Positions 34,010 through 44,279 of a stretch of 64,000 bases of DNA are shown here, one piece after another (positions within the stretch are counted from its first letter, which is position 1; each line of letters begins with the position of its first letter). The stretch covers positions 1 through 64,000 of the forward strand of contig JAAKEZ010000008.1 of assembly GCA_018475625.1 (NCBI GenBank). The letters run 5' to 3'. The DNA is from Candidatus Bathyarchaeota archaeon A05DMB-2. GTDB lineage: Archaea > Thermoproteota > Bathyarchaeia > Bathyarchaeales > Bathycorpusculaceae. The translations under genes were made by a program, and so were the position numbers. The notes under the pieces were generated by a model. It did not search any database. It was given only the letters and a program-made list of their open reading frames with translations, and was not told the origin of the DNA.

Positions 34010-37000
34010 CTATTTCTCCTTACTACTCTTCTTTTCGCTTGCGCCTTCAAGCAACCCTTCAATATCCAAGTAACTCTTTTGCAGTTTCTTCTTCATTTCT
34101 TCTGTAGCTTGCCACAAATTACGCTCGATAGCCTCCAGAAGCCGCTCAATCATGTTCTGCAAAGCGTAAGGATTCACCTCTTTAAGCCACTCTTGTACCT
34201 TCTTATCAAAAACATATTTTTCAGCCAACTCTTCCCACATCCAGTCTTCAACAACCTCAACCGTAGCGTCCCAACCCAAGACGAAGTCAAATGTTCTCGA
34301 GAAGTCGCCTGCAGCTTCATAGCCGTGACGCATCATGCTCTCTATCCATTTAGGATTAAGAAGGCGTGATCGAAAAACATAACAGGTTTCTTCTGCTGTG
34401 CTCCTAACCTTAACTCTGTTAGGGTCAGAGCTGTCGCCACAATAAGAGCGAGGCGCTTTCCCTTTTAGGGTTCTGACAGCGTTAATCATGCCACCATGTG
34501 CGTCATACCAGTCATCACCGTCAAGTATGTCGTATTCACGTGAATCTTGATTCTTCACTGTTACATCAATGCTGCTCAAACGCCGCTTAAACTGCTCCGG
34601 AACTGAGCACCCATAAGTTTTACGACTATAAGCATAGCTTCCCCATGTAACATAGATATCACTCAGATCTTTTTGATCTCTCCAGTTTTTCGCGTCCACT
34701 GCTTCGCTGACACCGCAGCCGTAGGCGCCAGGGCGGTCACCGAAAATCCTGTAATGCGCCTCTTCTTTTGCCTTTTCCAAGTCAACACCTTGATCGACAC
34801 GCTCTTTTACTTCGGCTTCCACATGCTTTGCAATATAGTTTTGTTCAGCGGGCTCTTTAAGGCTGGCTACCAATGCTACTGCATCATCGATTATGTGTAC
34901 AATGTTGGGGAAGGTGTCTCTGAAAAGCCCGCTAATTCGAACGATGACATCAATTCGAGGGCGCTTTAGCACCTCTAGCGGGATCGATTCGATGCCTATA
35001 ACTCGTCCACTGGTCTCTTCCCATATAGGCTTGACGCCCATAAGATAAAGAATTTCAGCTATATCATCGCCTTTTGTTTTCATAGTATCAGTAGCCCAAA
35101 TGACAATGCCGACGCTTTCAGGGTACTTTCCTTCTTCCTTCAGGTACCGCTCCAGTAAAGCATCACCTAAAGCAACACCTACACGCCAAGAAGCTTGTGA
35201 AGGCACCGCACGAGGGTCCACAGAGTAAAAATTCCGTCCAGTAGGCAAAATATCAGCCATACCCCTTGTTACGGAACCAGAAGGACCAGGAGAGACGTAA
35301 GTGCCTTCACAAGCTACCAAAGTATTTGTTAGCTCATCAGTGGTTGCCTCCAAAGCAGGAACAAGAAAACTGCTAATGTAAACGAGGCACCGCCGAACAT
35401 TGGGGTTGGTTCCGCCTAGAACTTCCTGCATTACCGAATCGATGTCTTGTTCTTTAAAGCCTTTAGCATGAAATTTTCTAATTAATTCCAAAGAAAGCTC
35501 ATGTAACTCTTTAATGACGTCTCCGTTGGTTCTGCCTTCAGCATTCAACTTACCTCTATTCGCCAACAAGTCCTCGTAATCGTACCCTTTCATCTCAGCA
35601 ATCGACTGCCGCAAAGAAGGCACACCACCATTATTCAGCCTAGTCAAGGTGACTATAAACTCATCCAGACGGGAGTCGGTTGGGGGTTCACCTAGAGTGT
35701 GTAACCCATCTCTAATTTGGGCGTCAGATAATTCATTTATGTAAGCATGCAGCCTTTCCAAGAAAGCATCAAAGTTAGAGAAAGCAGATTCCTCGATAAC
35801 CTCAAGGTCGCGATCCAGCTTGGCTTGAACTACGGTTTCCCAAATTAGCTTTTGAGAAACTTGCAGCTTACTTGGATCAGTAGTTTTGGTGTGATAATAA
35901 TCCTGTAATTGAACTTGCAGCTTTGCCAACTCCTCATAAGTATCAGCATTATGCATGACTGGCACTAGGTGCTCTATGATGCAGCAGTAGCTTCTTCTTT
36001 TCGCTTGAGTGCCCTCACCTGGATTGGTAATGACATACGGATAAATATTAGGCAAATCTGAGATAGCTATATCAGGAAAACAAGACGCAGAGAGACCAAC
36101 AGATTTGCCAGGCAGCCACTCCAATGTGCCATGTGTGCCAATATGCATAATAACATTAGCTTTAAACACATTACGAATCCAACGATAATAAGCGTAATAG
36201 TGATGCGGCATCGAAATATCCGGGCTGTGATAGATGCTTGAGGGATTTTCTAAAAAGCCGCGAGGAGGCTGAAGACCTATAAAGACGTTGCCGTTAATTA
36301 TCCCCGCAACCAGTAACTCGCCGTTGCAGCTGAAAAGTTTGCCTGGAGGATCACCCCAATCTTGCCTCATCTTTGTTTGAACGTCCACAGGAAGCTCATT
36401 AAACCATGCACTGTACTGTTCTTTAGAAATTTTAGCTACGGCTCTTTCTGCAAGTTCTTCAGCGCTTAGCCACCTGCGGTCATTAGTCAACCCATTTATT
36501 ATGGTTTCAATTAGTTCTTGCCCGTTCTTTGGCAAGGAATCCAGCTTATATCCAGATTCGCTTAAATCTCGCAAGATATTGTGCACTGAAACTGGGGCGT
36601 CAAGTCCAAAGGCGTGGCCAATCGTATCATTTCTGGGGGGATAATTATGCAAAATTATTGCAACTTTCTTTTCGCTGTTTGGAATGTGACGTAGCTTTGC
36701 CCAGTTTATACTCAAACTGACTAACTTGGCGACTCTTTCAGGAATAGGCTCGTACTGGATTATTTTAGTTCCCAAGGGGTTAGCTTGGGAAAAAGCCATC
36801 GCTGCAATAGGCACGGTAATCAAAAGGCCGTCAAACTCGGGCATTGCTATACCTGAGGGTATATCAATGATGCTGAGCCCTTGCATCGTATCGCGCCATT
36901 CTTCGTAAGTGTTGCAGGTCAAGATGGCCTTTATTATGGGCACTCCCAGTTTCTTTAACTCCGTAATTGAAGCTGAACCAGATAATGATGTGGTCAAAGA

Positions 37001-37777
37001 GAAGGACAAGGCGCTTATAACAACATCAACTATAGGTTTCCCTTCTTTCGTTAAGTAGTTTTCAATAATCCATTCTAACCCTTTTATGCCTAAAGCTTCA
37101 TTCTTGGCACCACTGAAAAACACAGGAAGCACATTGGCTCCTTGACGCTCCGCTTCTTCGATCAGATCATCTACGAAACTTGTGTTCTCACCCTGCCACT
37201 GAGTTTGGTGGAACCAGATGCCGATGGTGGGTCTTCCAGGTACTATTTTCTTTGCTATGTATTCATCTATTGTGGGAGGATGCTTAAACTCGGGGTGATA
37301 AATTCCTTCCCATGGCGGTTGTTCAGGAGCCTTAACTTCATAATTGGCTCCAGTGAAACGATTTGCTAAGTATAGCAAAAGGTTCTCGAGGTTATTTTTT
37401 CCTCCATAATTGAGGTATTTAAAAATCTCTTTGTAATCATCTTGCGCAACGGTAGAAATATTTCGATATTTGAGATTCTGCCCGAAAAAGGAAGTGGAGA
37501 CAAAAAGGGGAACACCAGCACTTTTCAGTGAAGATACAAGCAAATCAAAATCTGGGAGATCGCCCATTAAGTGAACAAGTGTCACGTGGGATTTTTGAGC
37601 GAACTCGATAAACTCATATAAGCTACCGAAAGCCCTGAAGTCGCCTCCAATTTGAATTTTAGTCTTTACTATGTCGCCTAGTCTTTCGTTTATAGATTTG
37701 ACGGCTGCGATAAAAGGTACCGCATCGGTTGGAATGGTTGTAATAAAGGCTATCTTGATTTGTGTCATACCGTTCAA
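34010..37777 (-). CDS. cobN: Cobaltochelatase CobN-type subunit
   Basis: 1255 residues, usual length for CobN/BchH. Family marks: PTIGIWFHQTQWQ near residue 200, HIGTHGTLEWLPGKSVGLSA near 550, GLHTLGEPP near 710, YVSPGPSGSVTRG near 830, and the C-terminal VRTLKGKAPRSYCGDSSDP and MRHGYEAAGDFSRTFDFVLGW. CobN binds the corrin or porphyrin ring and inserts cobalt with ATP from ChlI/D-type partners; such a partner is the first gene of this operon. Magnesium or nickel chelatase activity cannot be excluded by sequence alone. Confidence 0.93.
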   Translation of the reverse strand: MNGMTQIKIAFITTIPTDAVPFIAAVKSINERLGDIVKTKIQIGGDFRAFGSLYEFIEFAQKSHVTLVHLMGDLPDFDLLVSSLKSAGVPLFVSTSFFGQNLKYRNISTVAQDDYKEIFKYLNYGGKNNLENLLLYLANRFTGANYEVKAPEQPPWEGIYHPEFKHPPTIDEYIAKKIVPGRPTIGIWFHQTQWQGENTSFVDDLIEEAERQGANVLPVFFSGAKNEALGIKGLEWIIENYLTKEGKPIVDVVISALSFSLTTSLSGSASITELKKLGVPIIKAILTCNTYEEWRDTMQGLSIIDIPSGIAMPEFDGLLITVPIAAMAFSQANPLGTKIIQYEPIPERVAKLVSLSINWAKLRHIPNSEKKVAIILHNYPPRNDTIGHAFGLDAPVSVHNILRDLSESGYKLDSLPKNGQELIETIINGLTNDRRWLSAEELAERAVAKISKEQYSAWFNELPVDVQTKMRQDWGDPPGKLFSCNGELLVAGIINGNVFIGLQPPRGFLENPSSIYHSPDISMPHHYYAYYRWIRNVFKANVIMHIGTHGTLEWLPGKSVGLSASCFPDIAISDLPNIYPYVITNPGEGTQAKRRSYCCIIEHLVPVMHNADTYEELAKLQVQLQDYYHTKTTDPSKLQVSQKLIWETVVQAKLDRDLEVIEESAFSNFDAFLERLHAYINELSDAQIRDGLHTLGEPPTDSRLDEFIVTLTRLNNGGVPSLRQSIAEMKGYDYEDLLANRGKLNAEGRTNGDVIKELHELSLELIRKFHAKGFKEQDIDSVMQEVLGGTNPNVRRCLVYISSFLVPALEATTDELTNTLVACEGTYVSPGPSGSVTRGMADILPTGRNFYSVDPRAVPSQASWRVGVALGDALLERYLKEEGKYPESVGIVIWATDTMKTKGDDIAEILYLMGVKPIWEETSGRVIGIESIPLEVLKRPRIDVIVRISGLFRDTFPNIVHIIDDAVALVASLKEPAEQNYIAKHVEAEVKERVDQGVDLEKAKEEAHYRIFGDRPGAYGCGVSEAVDAKNWRDQKDLSDIYVTWGSYAYSRKTYGCSVPEQFKRRLSSIDVTVKNQDSREYDILDGDDWYDAHGGMINAVRTLKGKAPRSYCGDSSDPNRVKVRSTAEETCYVFRSRLLNPKWIESMMRHGYEAAGDFSRTFDFVLGWDATVEVVEDWMWEELAEKYVFDKKVQEWLKEVNPYALQNMIERLLEAIERNLWQATEEMKKKLQKSYLDIEGLLEGASEKKSSKEK

Positions 37778-37783
37778 CCTCCC

Positions 37784-38611
37784 TTAAGATTTTGCAGTTG
37801 TTTCTGGCGATGTCTTCAAGTTCTTAACTTCATTGAACTCAGACATTAAGGGCGTAATTTGAGGTCTGCCCAGAACCGAATTTGCCACATGCGCTTTAAC
37901 GCCGTAAACCAATTCTATGTTTTCTTCAGTTAACACGGATTCTGGAGTGCCAGCAGCATATATGCAACCATGCTTGAGCATAAGTATCTTGTCGGAGAAT
38001 CTGCTTGCTAAATTTAAATCATGCATTGCCGCTATGACAGAGCAATGTTTGGTTTGGGAAAGACTTCTAAGTATGCAAAGTATCTCCAACTGATGCTTAA
38101 TATCCAGTGAACTGGTTGGCTCATCTAGAAGCAAAATCTGCGGTTCTTGAGCGAGCGCACGTGCGATTATAACTTTTTGCTGTTCGCCACCACTAAGTTC
38201 ATTAAAGTGACGCATAGCCAGCTCGCCGATGCCCAAGAAATCCAGCGTTTCCGAAACTATTTCGTAATCTCGCTCACTCAAACTCCAATGTATGTAGGGT
38301 TTTCGTCCCATCAGCACTACATCAAAAACGGTGAATGGAAAGGTGCTGGTCGAGATCTGTGGAACATAACCCATAATCTTGGATAACTCTTTGAGGTTCA
38401 GCATGTTTGCGTCTTTGCCGTCAAGTAACACCGTATTCTGCTTGGTTTTTAAAATTCGGTTGGTACACCGCAAAAGCGTGCTCTTGCCTGAACCGTTAGG
38501 ACCGACAATGCTTAATATTTCGCCTTCGTCCACTATAAAATTAATGTCTTTTAGAACTGGAAAACTTGTATAGTTGAAAGAGAGGTTATTAATGGTAAGT
38601 TTCAACGCCAA
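37784..38611 (-). CDS. btuD: Corrinoid/iron-type ABC importer ATPase (BtuD-like)
   Basis: 275 residues: Walker A GPNGSGKST near residue 38, signature LSGGEQQKV near 140, Walker B LLLDEPTSSLD near 160, switch His in AMHDLNLAS. Matches the BtuD/FecE/FhuC class. Overlaps the permease gene by 10 bases. With BtuC and the binding proteins it forms a cobalamin-type importer; siderophore uptake is the alternative but context favours corrinoids. Confidence 0.92.
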   Translation of the reverse strand: MALKLTINNLSFNYTSFPVLKDINFIVDEGEILSIVGPNGSGKSTLLRCTNRILKTKQNTVLLDGKDANMLNLKELSKIMGYVPQISTSTFPFTVFDVVLMGRKPYIHWSLSERDYEIVSETLDFLGIGELAMRHFNELSGGEQQKVIIARALAQEPQILLLDEPTSSLDIKHQLEILCILRSLSQTKHCSVIAAMHDLNLASRFSDKILMLKHGCIYAAGTPESVLTEENIELVYGVKAHVANSVLGRPQITPLMSEFNEVKNLKTSPETTAKS

Positions 38612-39678
38612 CTTTGCCTCCTTTTACTTACCAGAATGTAAATAAAGAATGGAACACCTAACAACGAAGTCACGATACCTACTGGTAGTTCAGCGGGCTG
38701 AAGCACAAGCCTGCCCACCGTGTCAGAGCACAACAGCAAAACGGCACCCACAAAAGCGCTACAAGGTATAAGAAAGCGATGATCGCTTCCAATTAACATT
38801 CGAGCGATGTGCGGAGAAATTAAGCATACAAAACCAATGACGCCAGTAAAAGATATTATGCTTGCGGTTGCCAGCGTCTCTAATACCATGGTTATTTTGA
38901 GCACTCGCTTAGAATTTACTCCGAGACTTGTTGCCACATCTTCACCCATACTCATTACATTAATGTTCCAAGACTGAAACATCATAAGAACTATTGTTAC
39001 AAAAACGATGGGAGAAACAATTAAAATGCTCTCCCATGTGGCAGAATTAAGACCGCCCATGAGCCAAAAAACTACAGCGCGCACCGCTTCATGCTCAGGC
39101 GCAACGTACTGAATTAACGACAGCATAGCGGAAAAGAGGAAGCCAACAGCCACGCCTGCCAAAATCACGGTTTCGGTTGTTATTCCTCGTAGACGAGCGA
39201 TGCCGTACACCAATAGCATAGCGAGCATACAGAAGACGAAGGCGTTAGCAATAACCAAGTAATGGCCAACACCTGCTATGACACTGATTCCGAAAACGAT
39301 AGCTAGCGCTGCGCCAAAACCTGCGGCTGCAGAAATCCCCAAAATGTAAGAGGAGACCAGAGGGTTCCGTAGTACGCCTTGCATTGTTGCTCCAGAGGCA
39401 GCGAGACCAGCCCCAGCAATTATCGCTAAAACAATGCGAGGAAGACGCAAATCCCAAATTATTATTTGAGTCAGTTCAGTTCCAGGGTCAATCCCGAGAG
39501 AGGGAAAAATCTTTGCTAAGATAACTTGCATAGCCTCGTTAAACCGCGGTGAGCCAGCGCCAAGACTGACCGAGATAACTATGGCTATAAGCAATGCTAA
39601 GAAAATGGAAAGTATGGCAAGAATTTTTCGTTTCTTGCCTCTTTGATAGAGTTGTTTAAGTTCGGTAGCTTTGTTCAT
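38602..39678 (-). CDS. btuC: Corrinoid/iron-type ABC importer permease (BtuC-like)
   Basis: 358 residues from ATG (MNKATELKQLYQRGK), about ten helices, FecCD family: LRLPRIVLAIIAGAGLAASG near residue 95, QGVLRNPLVSSYILGISAAA, and GFVCLISPHIARMLIGSDHR near 300. The overlap of its ATG with the preceding binding-protein stop supports this start over a longer frame. Confidence 0.93.
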   Translation of the reverse strand: MNKATELKQLYQRGKKRKILAILSIFLALLIAIVISVSLGAGSPRFNEAMQVILAKIFPSLGIDPGTELTQIIIWDLRLPRIVLAIIAGAGLAASGATMQGVLRNPLVSSYILGISAAAGFGAALAIVFGISVIAGVGHYLVIANAFVFCMLAMLLVYGIARLRGITTETVILAGVAVGFLFSAMLSLIQYVAPEHEAVRAVVFWLMGGLNSATWESILIVSPIVFVTIVLMMFQSWNINVMSMGEDVATSLGVNSKRVLKITMVLETLATASIISFTGVIGFVCLISPHIARMLIGSDHRFLIPCSAFVGAVLLLCSDTVGRLVLQPAELPVGIVTSLLGVPFFIYILVSKRRQSWR

Positions 39679-40868
39679 GGGTACGCAAACGTTCCTTGCA
39701 CAGTTGTTCCGAAAAACTTTTGATATAGTTCCGCATGAATAGCAGTTGGGTCTATGTCTGCAAACAGGGTGGGCTGGCACCATTTTGCCCAGTAAAGGTA
39801 GCCAACTACACTACTGATTCCACCTCTTATGTCCCAATCGCAGATGTAGACCCTTCCGTTCTTGATGGCGTCTACACCAGCTAAAGCAGCACGGTTCAGT
39901 ATTTCATTACGTTCAGCGATAAAGTCTGTTGCATTATGGTTGGAGCTGCTGCTCATTCGGATAATTATGGCGGGGTTCTGTTCAACCACGAATTCGGGGC
40001 TTAGCACTGGTGCATAGACTGTTTGATTTTCGGCAATGTTGATTCCACCAGCTTGATCCAGACCAGGTGTAACAAAGGTATTGTATGGTTGGTACCATTC
40101 AAGCATAACTTTAGGTCTTTGGCTTTGATTCAGGGTTGCGATGCGCTCTTTAACGAGGTTGTTGTAGTATTGTACGTAGTTGATGTACTCGGTAGCCTTG
40201 GCTTCGTTGCCTACTATCAGGGCCAATTTGCTTATTAAATTGCAACTGAAATCCACTACTGTCAAATCTGAGTGCTTAGTTGGTTCTGGGTCGATTGGAT
40301 CAGCAATAAATATAGGTATACCTGCTGCTTCAAGCTGTTGCATGGCCACAGAGTTGTAAGGTAACATTGAATCAGCGAATATCACGTCCGGTCTTAGTTC
40401 TAAAAGCAACTCAACATTCGGCAAGTATGAATTGTCGCCCACAATGGGTACGTTCAAGACAGAAGGTGGCATGTTTGAACTCTTATCGCGCCCCACAAGT
40501 CTGTTTTGGCAGCCTAGAGCGCAAAGCATTTCTGTCAGCCCCGAATTAATGCTAACAATACGCTCTACTGGCACGGTTAGCGTAACATTTCTGCCCGCCC
40601 CATCCACAACAGTGATTACTGTTGGCCCTGGTACTTCTGAAGGTAGATGCGAAGAACCACCTGTAATATTTGAGCTTGGAGAGGGCGTCTGAGTGGGGGA
40701 TGGCGTACTTATGGGTGTCGGTTGTGGAGAAACTGTTGGACTTGGTGTGGGAGACGACGAAGGCGGAGGCGAAGCTGAGAAGTATAGTAGGTTATAGGCT
40801 CCGTAAACTGAACCAGCTATGATTATCCCGATGATAAACATTGTTGCTGCAAGAGTTGTTCTCTTCAA
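39675..40868 (-). CDS. Corrinoid/iron-type substrate-binding protein 1 (BtuF-like)
   Basis: 397 residues. An uncleaved-looking N-terminal membrane anchor (about 7-28), a Pro/Ser/Thr-rich spacer (about 32-68), then a class III periplasmic-binding fold starting VDGAGRNVTLTVPVERIVSI, with LRPDVIFADS and a C-terminal IHAELYQKFFG. No lipobox Cys. It presents captured ligand to BtuCD outside the membrane. Its ATG overlaps the upstream binding-protein stop. Confidence 0.88.
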   Translation of the reverse strand: MKRTTLAATMFIIGIIIAGSVYGAYNLLYFSASPPPSSSPTPSPTVSPQPTPISTPSPTQTPSPSSNITGGSSHLPSEVPGPTVITVVDGAGRNVTLTVPVERIVSINSGLTEMLCALGCQNRLVGRDKSSNMPPSVLNVPIVGDNSYLPNVELLLELRPDVIFADSMLPYNSVAMQQLEAAGIPIFIADPIDPEPTKHSDLTVVDFSCNLISKLALIVGNEAKATEYINYVQYYNNLVKERIATLNQSQRPKVMLEWYQPYNTFVTPGLDQAGGINIAENQTVYAPVLSPEFVVEQNPAIIIRMSSSSNHNATDFIAERNEILNRAALAGVDAIKNGRVYICDWDIRGGISSVVGYLYWAKWCQPTLFADIDPTAIHAELYQKFFGTTVQGTFAYP

Positions 40869-42061
40869 ATTTTCACCTCCTTTATGCCTTGTCTGAAATT
40901 ATTTTGGGGCAATAAGACAAGTTCACGAACGGGTAAGGCAGGAGAGATAGCGCTTAATTCTTCTAAATGCGAATAATTGTCGCCCTTTTCAGTATAGTTT
41001 TGACTTTGGGTTAGCGAACCAATTGCAGAGGGATATGCATATACATCTTCTAATTGGACACCAAAGAATTTCTGGATCATTTGCTCATGTATAGCAGTTG
41101 GTTCAATATCCTCAAAGAGGTCAGGGTGGAACCATTTTGCTAAGTATAGTAACCCAATCGCTGGTCGCAACACTAGCAGAGTGTTATGAATGATAAAGAC
41201 TTTGCCTTCGTTTACAGCCGAGGTTACACTCAATGCAGCACGGCTTAGTAGTTCATTTCGTAATGTTTGAAACACTGCCATGTCTTCACCATCCATTCGA
41301 GTTAACATCCGAACAATGATGTCTGGATTTTGTTCAGCTACATATTCAGAGCTCAAAATTGGATTGCTAACATTGAGGTTCTCAGGGGCAATGTTTCTTC
41401 CGCCTGCAGCGACTATTAGCACATCCCACGAGTCGCCTATGCTGGAAGTGTACCAAGCTTGGTACCATTCGAAGTAGACTTTAGGTTTCTGGCTTTGCGT
41501 TAGGGTTGCGATGCGTTCATTAACGAGGTTCTGATAAGTCACGGTGTAATTGATATACTCCTCAGCCCTTGCTTCTTCACCCAAGATCAAGCCAAAGTTT
41601 CTTATGGCGGTCTTCAGTCTTGGCTCCATCAGCATTTCAACAATTACAGGCACGCCAGCACTCTCAAATTTCTCACGGTTTTCGTCGCTTAACCCTTCAT
41701 CGGCAATAATCAAGTCGGGATTAAGCTCCAAAATGCGCTCCATGTTGGGACTAAATGAAGATTCTGCCACAACAGGTATTTCTAATACCGAAGGGGGGAA
41801 AGTGGAGTACGCATCACGCCCAACGATTTTGTCGCCACAGCCTAGTGCGCAGATGATTTCTACCGCGCCAGGGGCTATGTTGACGATGCGATTTACAGAT
41901 ACTTTCACTTCAACAGAAACACCTGTTTTATCGATAACGGTAACTGTCTCCTTTTGAGATTCAACCTCAGGATGATAGAATAGCCTGTGTACTCCATAGA
42001 ATGAACCGAATATAATGAATAATAGGACAATTGTGGTCACAATAGTAGTTGTTTTCTTCAT
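40865..42061 (-). CDS. Corrinoid/iron-type substrate-binding protein 2 (BtuF-like)
   Basis: 398 residues with an N-terminal membrane anchor (about 6-25), a short spacer without the Pro/Ser run of its two paralogues, and the same binding fold (VDKTGVSVEVKVSVNRIVNI, LNPDLIIADEGLS). It differs by a C-terminal extension of about 50 residues after AYPSAIGS. Second gene of the operon, 14 bases after the chelatase subunit. Confidence 0.88.
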   Translation of the reverse strand: MKKTTTIVTTIVLLFIIFGSFYGVHRLFYHPEVESQKETVTVIDKTGVSVEVKVSVNRIVNIAPGAVEIICALGCGDKIVGRDAYSTFPPSVLEIPVVAESSFSPNMERILELNPDLIIADEGLSDENREKFESAGVPVIVEMLMEPRLKTAIRNFGLILGEEARAEEYINYTVTYQNLVNERIATLTQSQKPKVYFEWYQAWYTSSIGDSWDVLIVAAGGRNIAPENLNVSNPILSSEYVAEQNPDIIVRMLTRMDGEDMAVFQTLRNELLSRAALSVTSAVNEGKVFIIHNTLLVLRPAIGLLYLAKWFHPDLFEDIEPTAIHEQMIQKFFGVQLEDVYAYPSAIGSLTQSQNYTEKGDNYSHLEELSAISPALPVRELVLLPQNNFRQGIKEVKI

Positions 42062-42075
42062 CGTGCTTCTCCTCT

Positions 42076-44085
42076 TTAAGCGTGATCAGCGATCGCGTTG
42101 GACCCGTAAAACAAGTTGCCGCGAACAGCTGACGCAATAGGTGCGGCGCTTAGTTCTTCCAACCGCAAATACTTCCCTGCCATCTCGGTGCATAGCTGCT
42201 TCACCAATCCGAATGTAAGGAAATCTCGTTCAGTGTCGATCGCAATTGACTGAATACCAGCTGCACTTATCTCACGAGCCACTGTCTTTGCTTCTTCCAC
42301 AGGGTCTCCACCATTAAGGGGAACATTCGCTTTGCCATCAGAGACTAGAACCAGAAGGGGAATAGCCTCTTTATCGCCGCTCATATAATGTCTAATCGTA
42401 TCCAGTCCAAGTTTTAATCCATGTGCCATTGGCGTACGCCCACCTGTAGGCAGTTTAGTCAAATATTTTTGTGCCAGTTCCACACTATTGGTAGGTGGAA
42501 GTACTAGTTCAGCCGTGTTTTTCCGAAAAACAACCATTCCCACACGGTCTCGCCGCTGATAGGCATCAAGCAAAAGCGAGAGGATAGCGCCTTTAGTGGC
42601 AGTCATTCTTTCTTCAGCAGCCATAGAGCCACTGGCATCAACTACAAACACAATTAAGTTGCCCACTTTTCTTTCGCGCACTTTTTCTCTTAGATCAGAG
42701 GTTTCGATAAGTAATGCGTTGGCGCTTCCATGTTCTTTTTTTCGTTGTTTCTGAAAGGGTGCAGCAGCCCTGAGAGTGGCGTCAAAAGCTAAGTCCTCTA
42801 CCTGTCCTTTAGGAATGGCACTGCCTACGTAACGTCCTGTCTTTGAGTTGCTCAAGCTCTTTGATCTGCGCCCTCTGCTACTTCGCGGCATCTGGTCTAG
42901 AGAAGGCGTAGTAATGCGTTTCACTGGATAAGGAGACCCAACTTCAAAGACTCGCTCTGTTTCAGGCTCTTCTCTTTCCAAGTTTTTGTCGTCATTATCC
43001 TTTTTAGAAGAATCATTTTCGGGTGGCGGTTTAGGCTGATTTTTGTTTTGATTCCATTTCTGGATGGTCTCTTGGAGTTGCTGCTGCTCCAGCTTTGGCT
43101 CTTCAAAAGGTTGGCGACGGCGGCGATGTGGAAGTGCTAACTCAGCGGCTTCTTTAACATCTTCTTCGATAACTTCTGTACGCCCTTTAAAGGCAGCAAT
43201 AGTGCATGCAGTTTTGTACATTGTTATGTCGGCTCGGTGTCCATCAACGCCGACGTCTATGCAAATTTGAGTGATAAGATCCAGCATTTCGTCACTTAAT
43301 TTAACATTGGACAAAAGCTTACTGGCTTCTACTATCTTACGGCGCAACTGCTCTTGATTACTGCGGTATTCAGCAAAAAAGGATGTTGGATTGTTTTCGA
43401 AGGCAATGCGCCTCCTAACTATTTCTGCTCTCGCCTCCCGATACGGGATGCCCTTAACTTCCACTGAGAGGGCAAAGCGATCCAACAGTTGAGGGCGCAA
43501 CTCACCCTCCTCAGGGTTCATGGTTCCTACTAAGACGAATTGAGCTGGATGGCTAAAAGAGACCCCTTCTCGCTCCACATAGTTTACGCCCATGGCAGCA
43601 GCATCAAGCAGAACATCCACTAAATGGTCATCCAGCAGGTTTACTTCGTCTATGTACAAGATGTTTCGGTTGGCTTCTGCAAGAAGCCCAGGCTCAAAAT
43701 GCTTTTCGCCTGTCTTAATAGCCTTTTCAATGTCAATGGTGCCCACAACTCTGTCCTCTGTTGCGCCTATCGGCAACTCTACTACAGATACAGGCCTTTT
43801 AGCAACAGGCAGCTTCTCGCCATTAGCTACCTTGGCACTGCAAGCGTCACACATTTCCTTTGGACGTGCTGGATCACAATGAAAAGGGCAATCAGCTACC
43901 ACATTTACTTCGGGCAGAAGATGAGCTAAAGCACGCACTACTAAAGATTTGCCTGTTCCTTTCTCACCTCGAAGGAGAACTCCACCAATTTTGGGATTTA
44001 TGACGTTGAGAATTAGTGCCAGTTTCATTTTTTCTTGGCCAACAATGGCACTAAAAGGGTAAACTGTTTTTGTTCGCCACCGCAT
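42076..44085 (-). CDS. ChlI-ChlD-type chelatase AAA+/VWA subunit
   Basis: 669 residues combining an AAA+ ATPase (Walker A GEKGTGKS near residue 40, [18 protein letters not shown] insertion, Walker [13 protein letters not shown] near 145), an acidic, basic and proline-rich linker (about 330-410), and a C-terminal VWA domain with MIDAS DASGSM near 485. This is the motor of magnesium and cobalt chelatases in one chain, and pairs with CobN encoded in the same operon. First gene of that operon. Confidence 0.92.
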   Translation of the reverse strand: MRWRTKTVYPFSAIVGQEKMKLALILNVINPKIGGVLLRGEKGTGKSLVVRALAHLLPEVNVVADCPFHCDPARPKEMCDACSAKVANGEKLPVAKRPVSVVELPIGATEDRVVGTIDIEKAIKTGEKHFEPGLLAEANRNILYIDEVNLLDDHLVDVLLDAAAMGVNYVEREGVSFSHPAQFVLVGTMNPEEGELRPQLLDRFALSVEVKGIPYREARAEIVRRRIAFENNPTSFFAEYRSNQEQLRRKIVEASKLLSNVKLSDEMLDLITQICIDVGVDGHRADITMYKTACTIAAFKGRTEVIEEDVKEAAELALPHRRRRQPFEEPKLEQQQLQETIQKWNQNKNQPKPPPENDSSKKDNDDKNLEREEPETERVFEVGSPYPVKRITTPSLDQMPRSSRGRRSKSLSNSKTGRYVGSAIPKGQVEDLAFDATLRAAAPFQKQRKKEHGSANALLIETSDLREKVRERKVGNLIVFVVDASGSMAAEERMTATKGAILSLLLDAYQRRDRVGMVVFRKNTAELVLPPTNSVELAQKYLTKLPTGGRTPMAHGLKLGLDTIRHYMSGDKEAIPLLVLVSDGKANVPLNGGDPVEEAKTVAREISAAGIQSIAIDTERDFLTFGLVKQLCTEMAGKYLRLEELSAAPIASAVRGNLFYGSNAIADHA

Positions 44086-44107
44086 TTCCCGTTTTCCCCC
44101 GTTGCAT

Positions 44108-44139
44108 GGTTAGATTATCCAACCGACCTTATAAATTTT
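44108..44139 (-). promoter_or_regulatory. Operator and TATA box of the corrinoid operon
   Basis: On the minus strand AAAATTTATAAGG (44127-44139, TATA) is followed by GGTTGGATAATCTAACC (44108-44124), an imperfect palindrome located where transcription should start, 23 bases before the chelatase ATG. The same arrangement recurs at 45553-45584. A repressor sensing corrinoid or cobalt is a likely user. Confidence 0.75.
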
Positions 44140-44279
44140 GGTTTAACTAAAGTTTAATCAAAGTTGAATAACTGGCGAATTCCGAAAACGGTTAAAGTAC
44201 GATTAAATAAAAATGGAAAGGATAGCGACGCTTTTTCGCCTTTTTGCCCCTTAAGTAAAGCTTTTGAGTCCAGCAGCGC

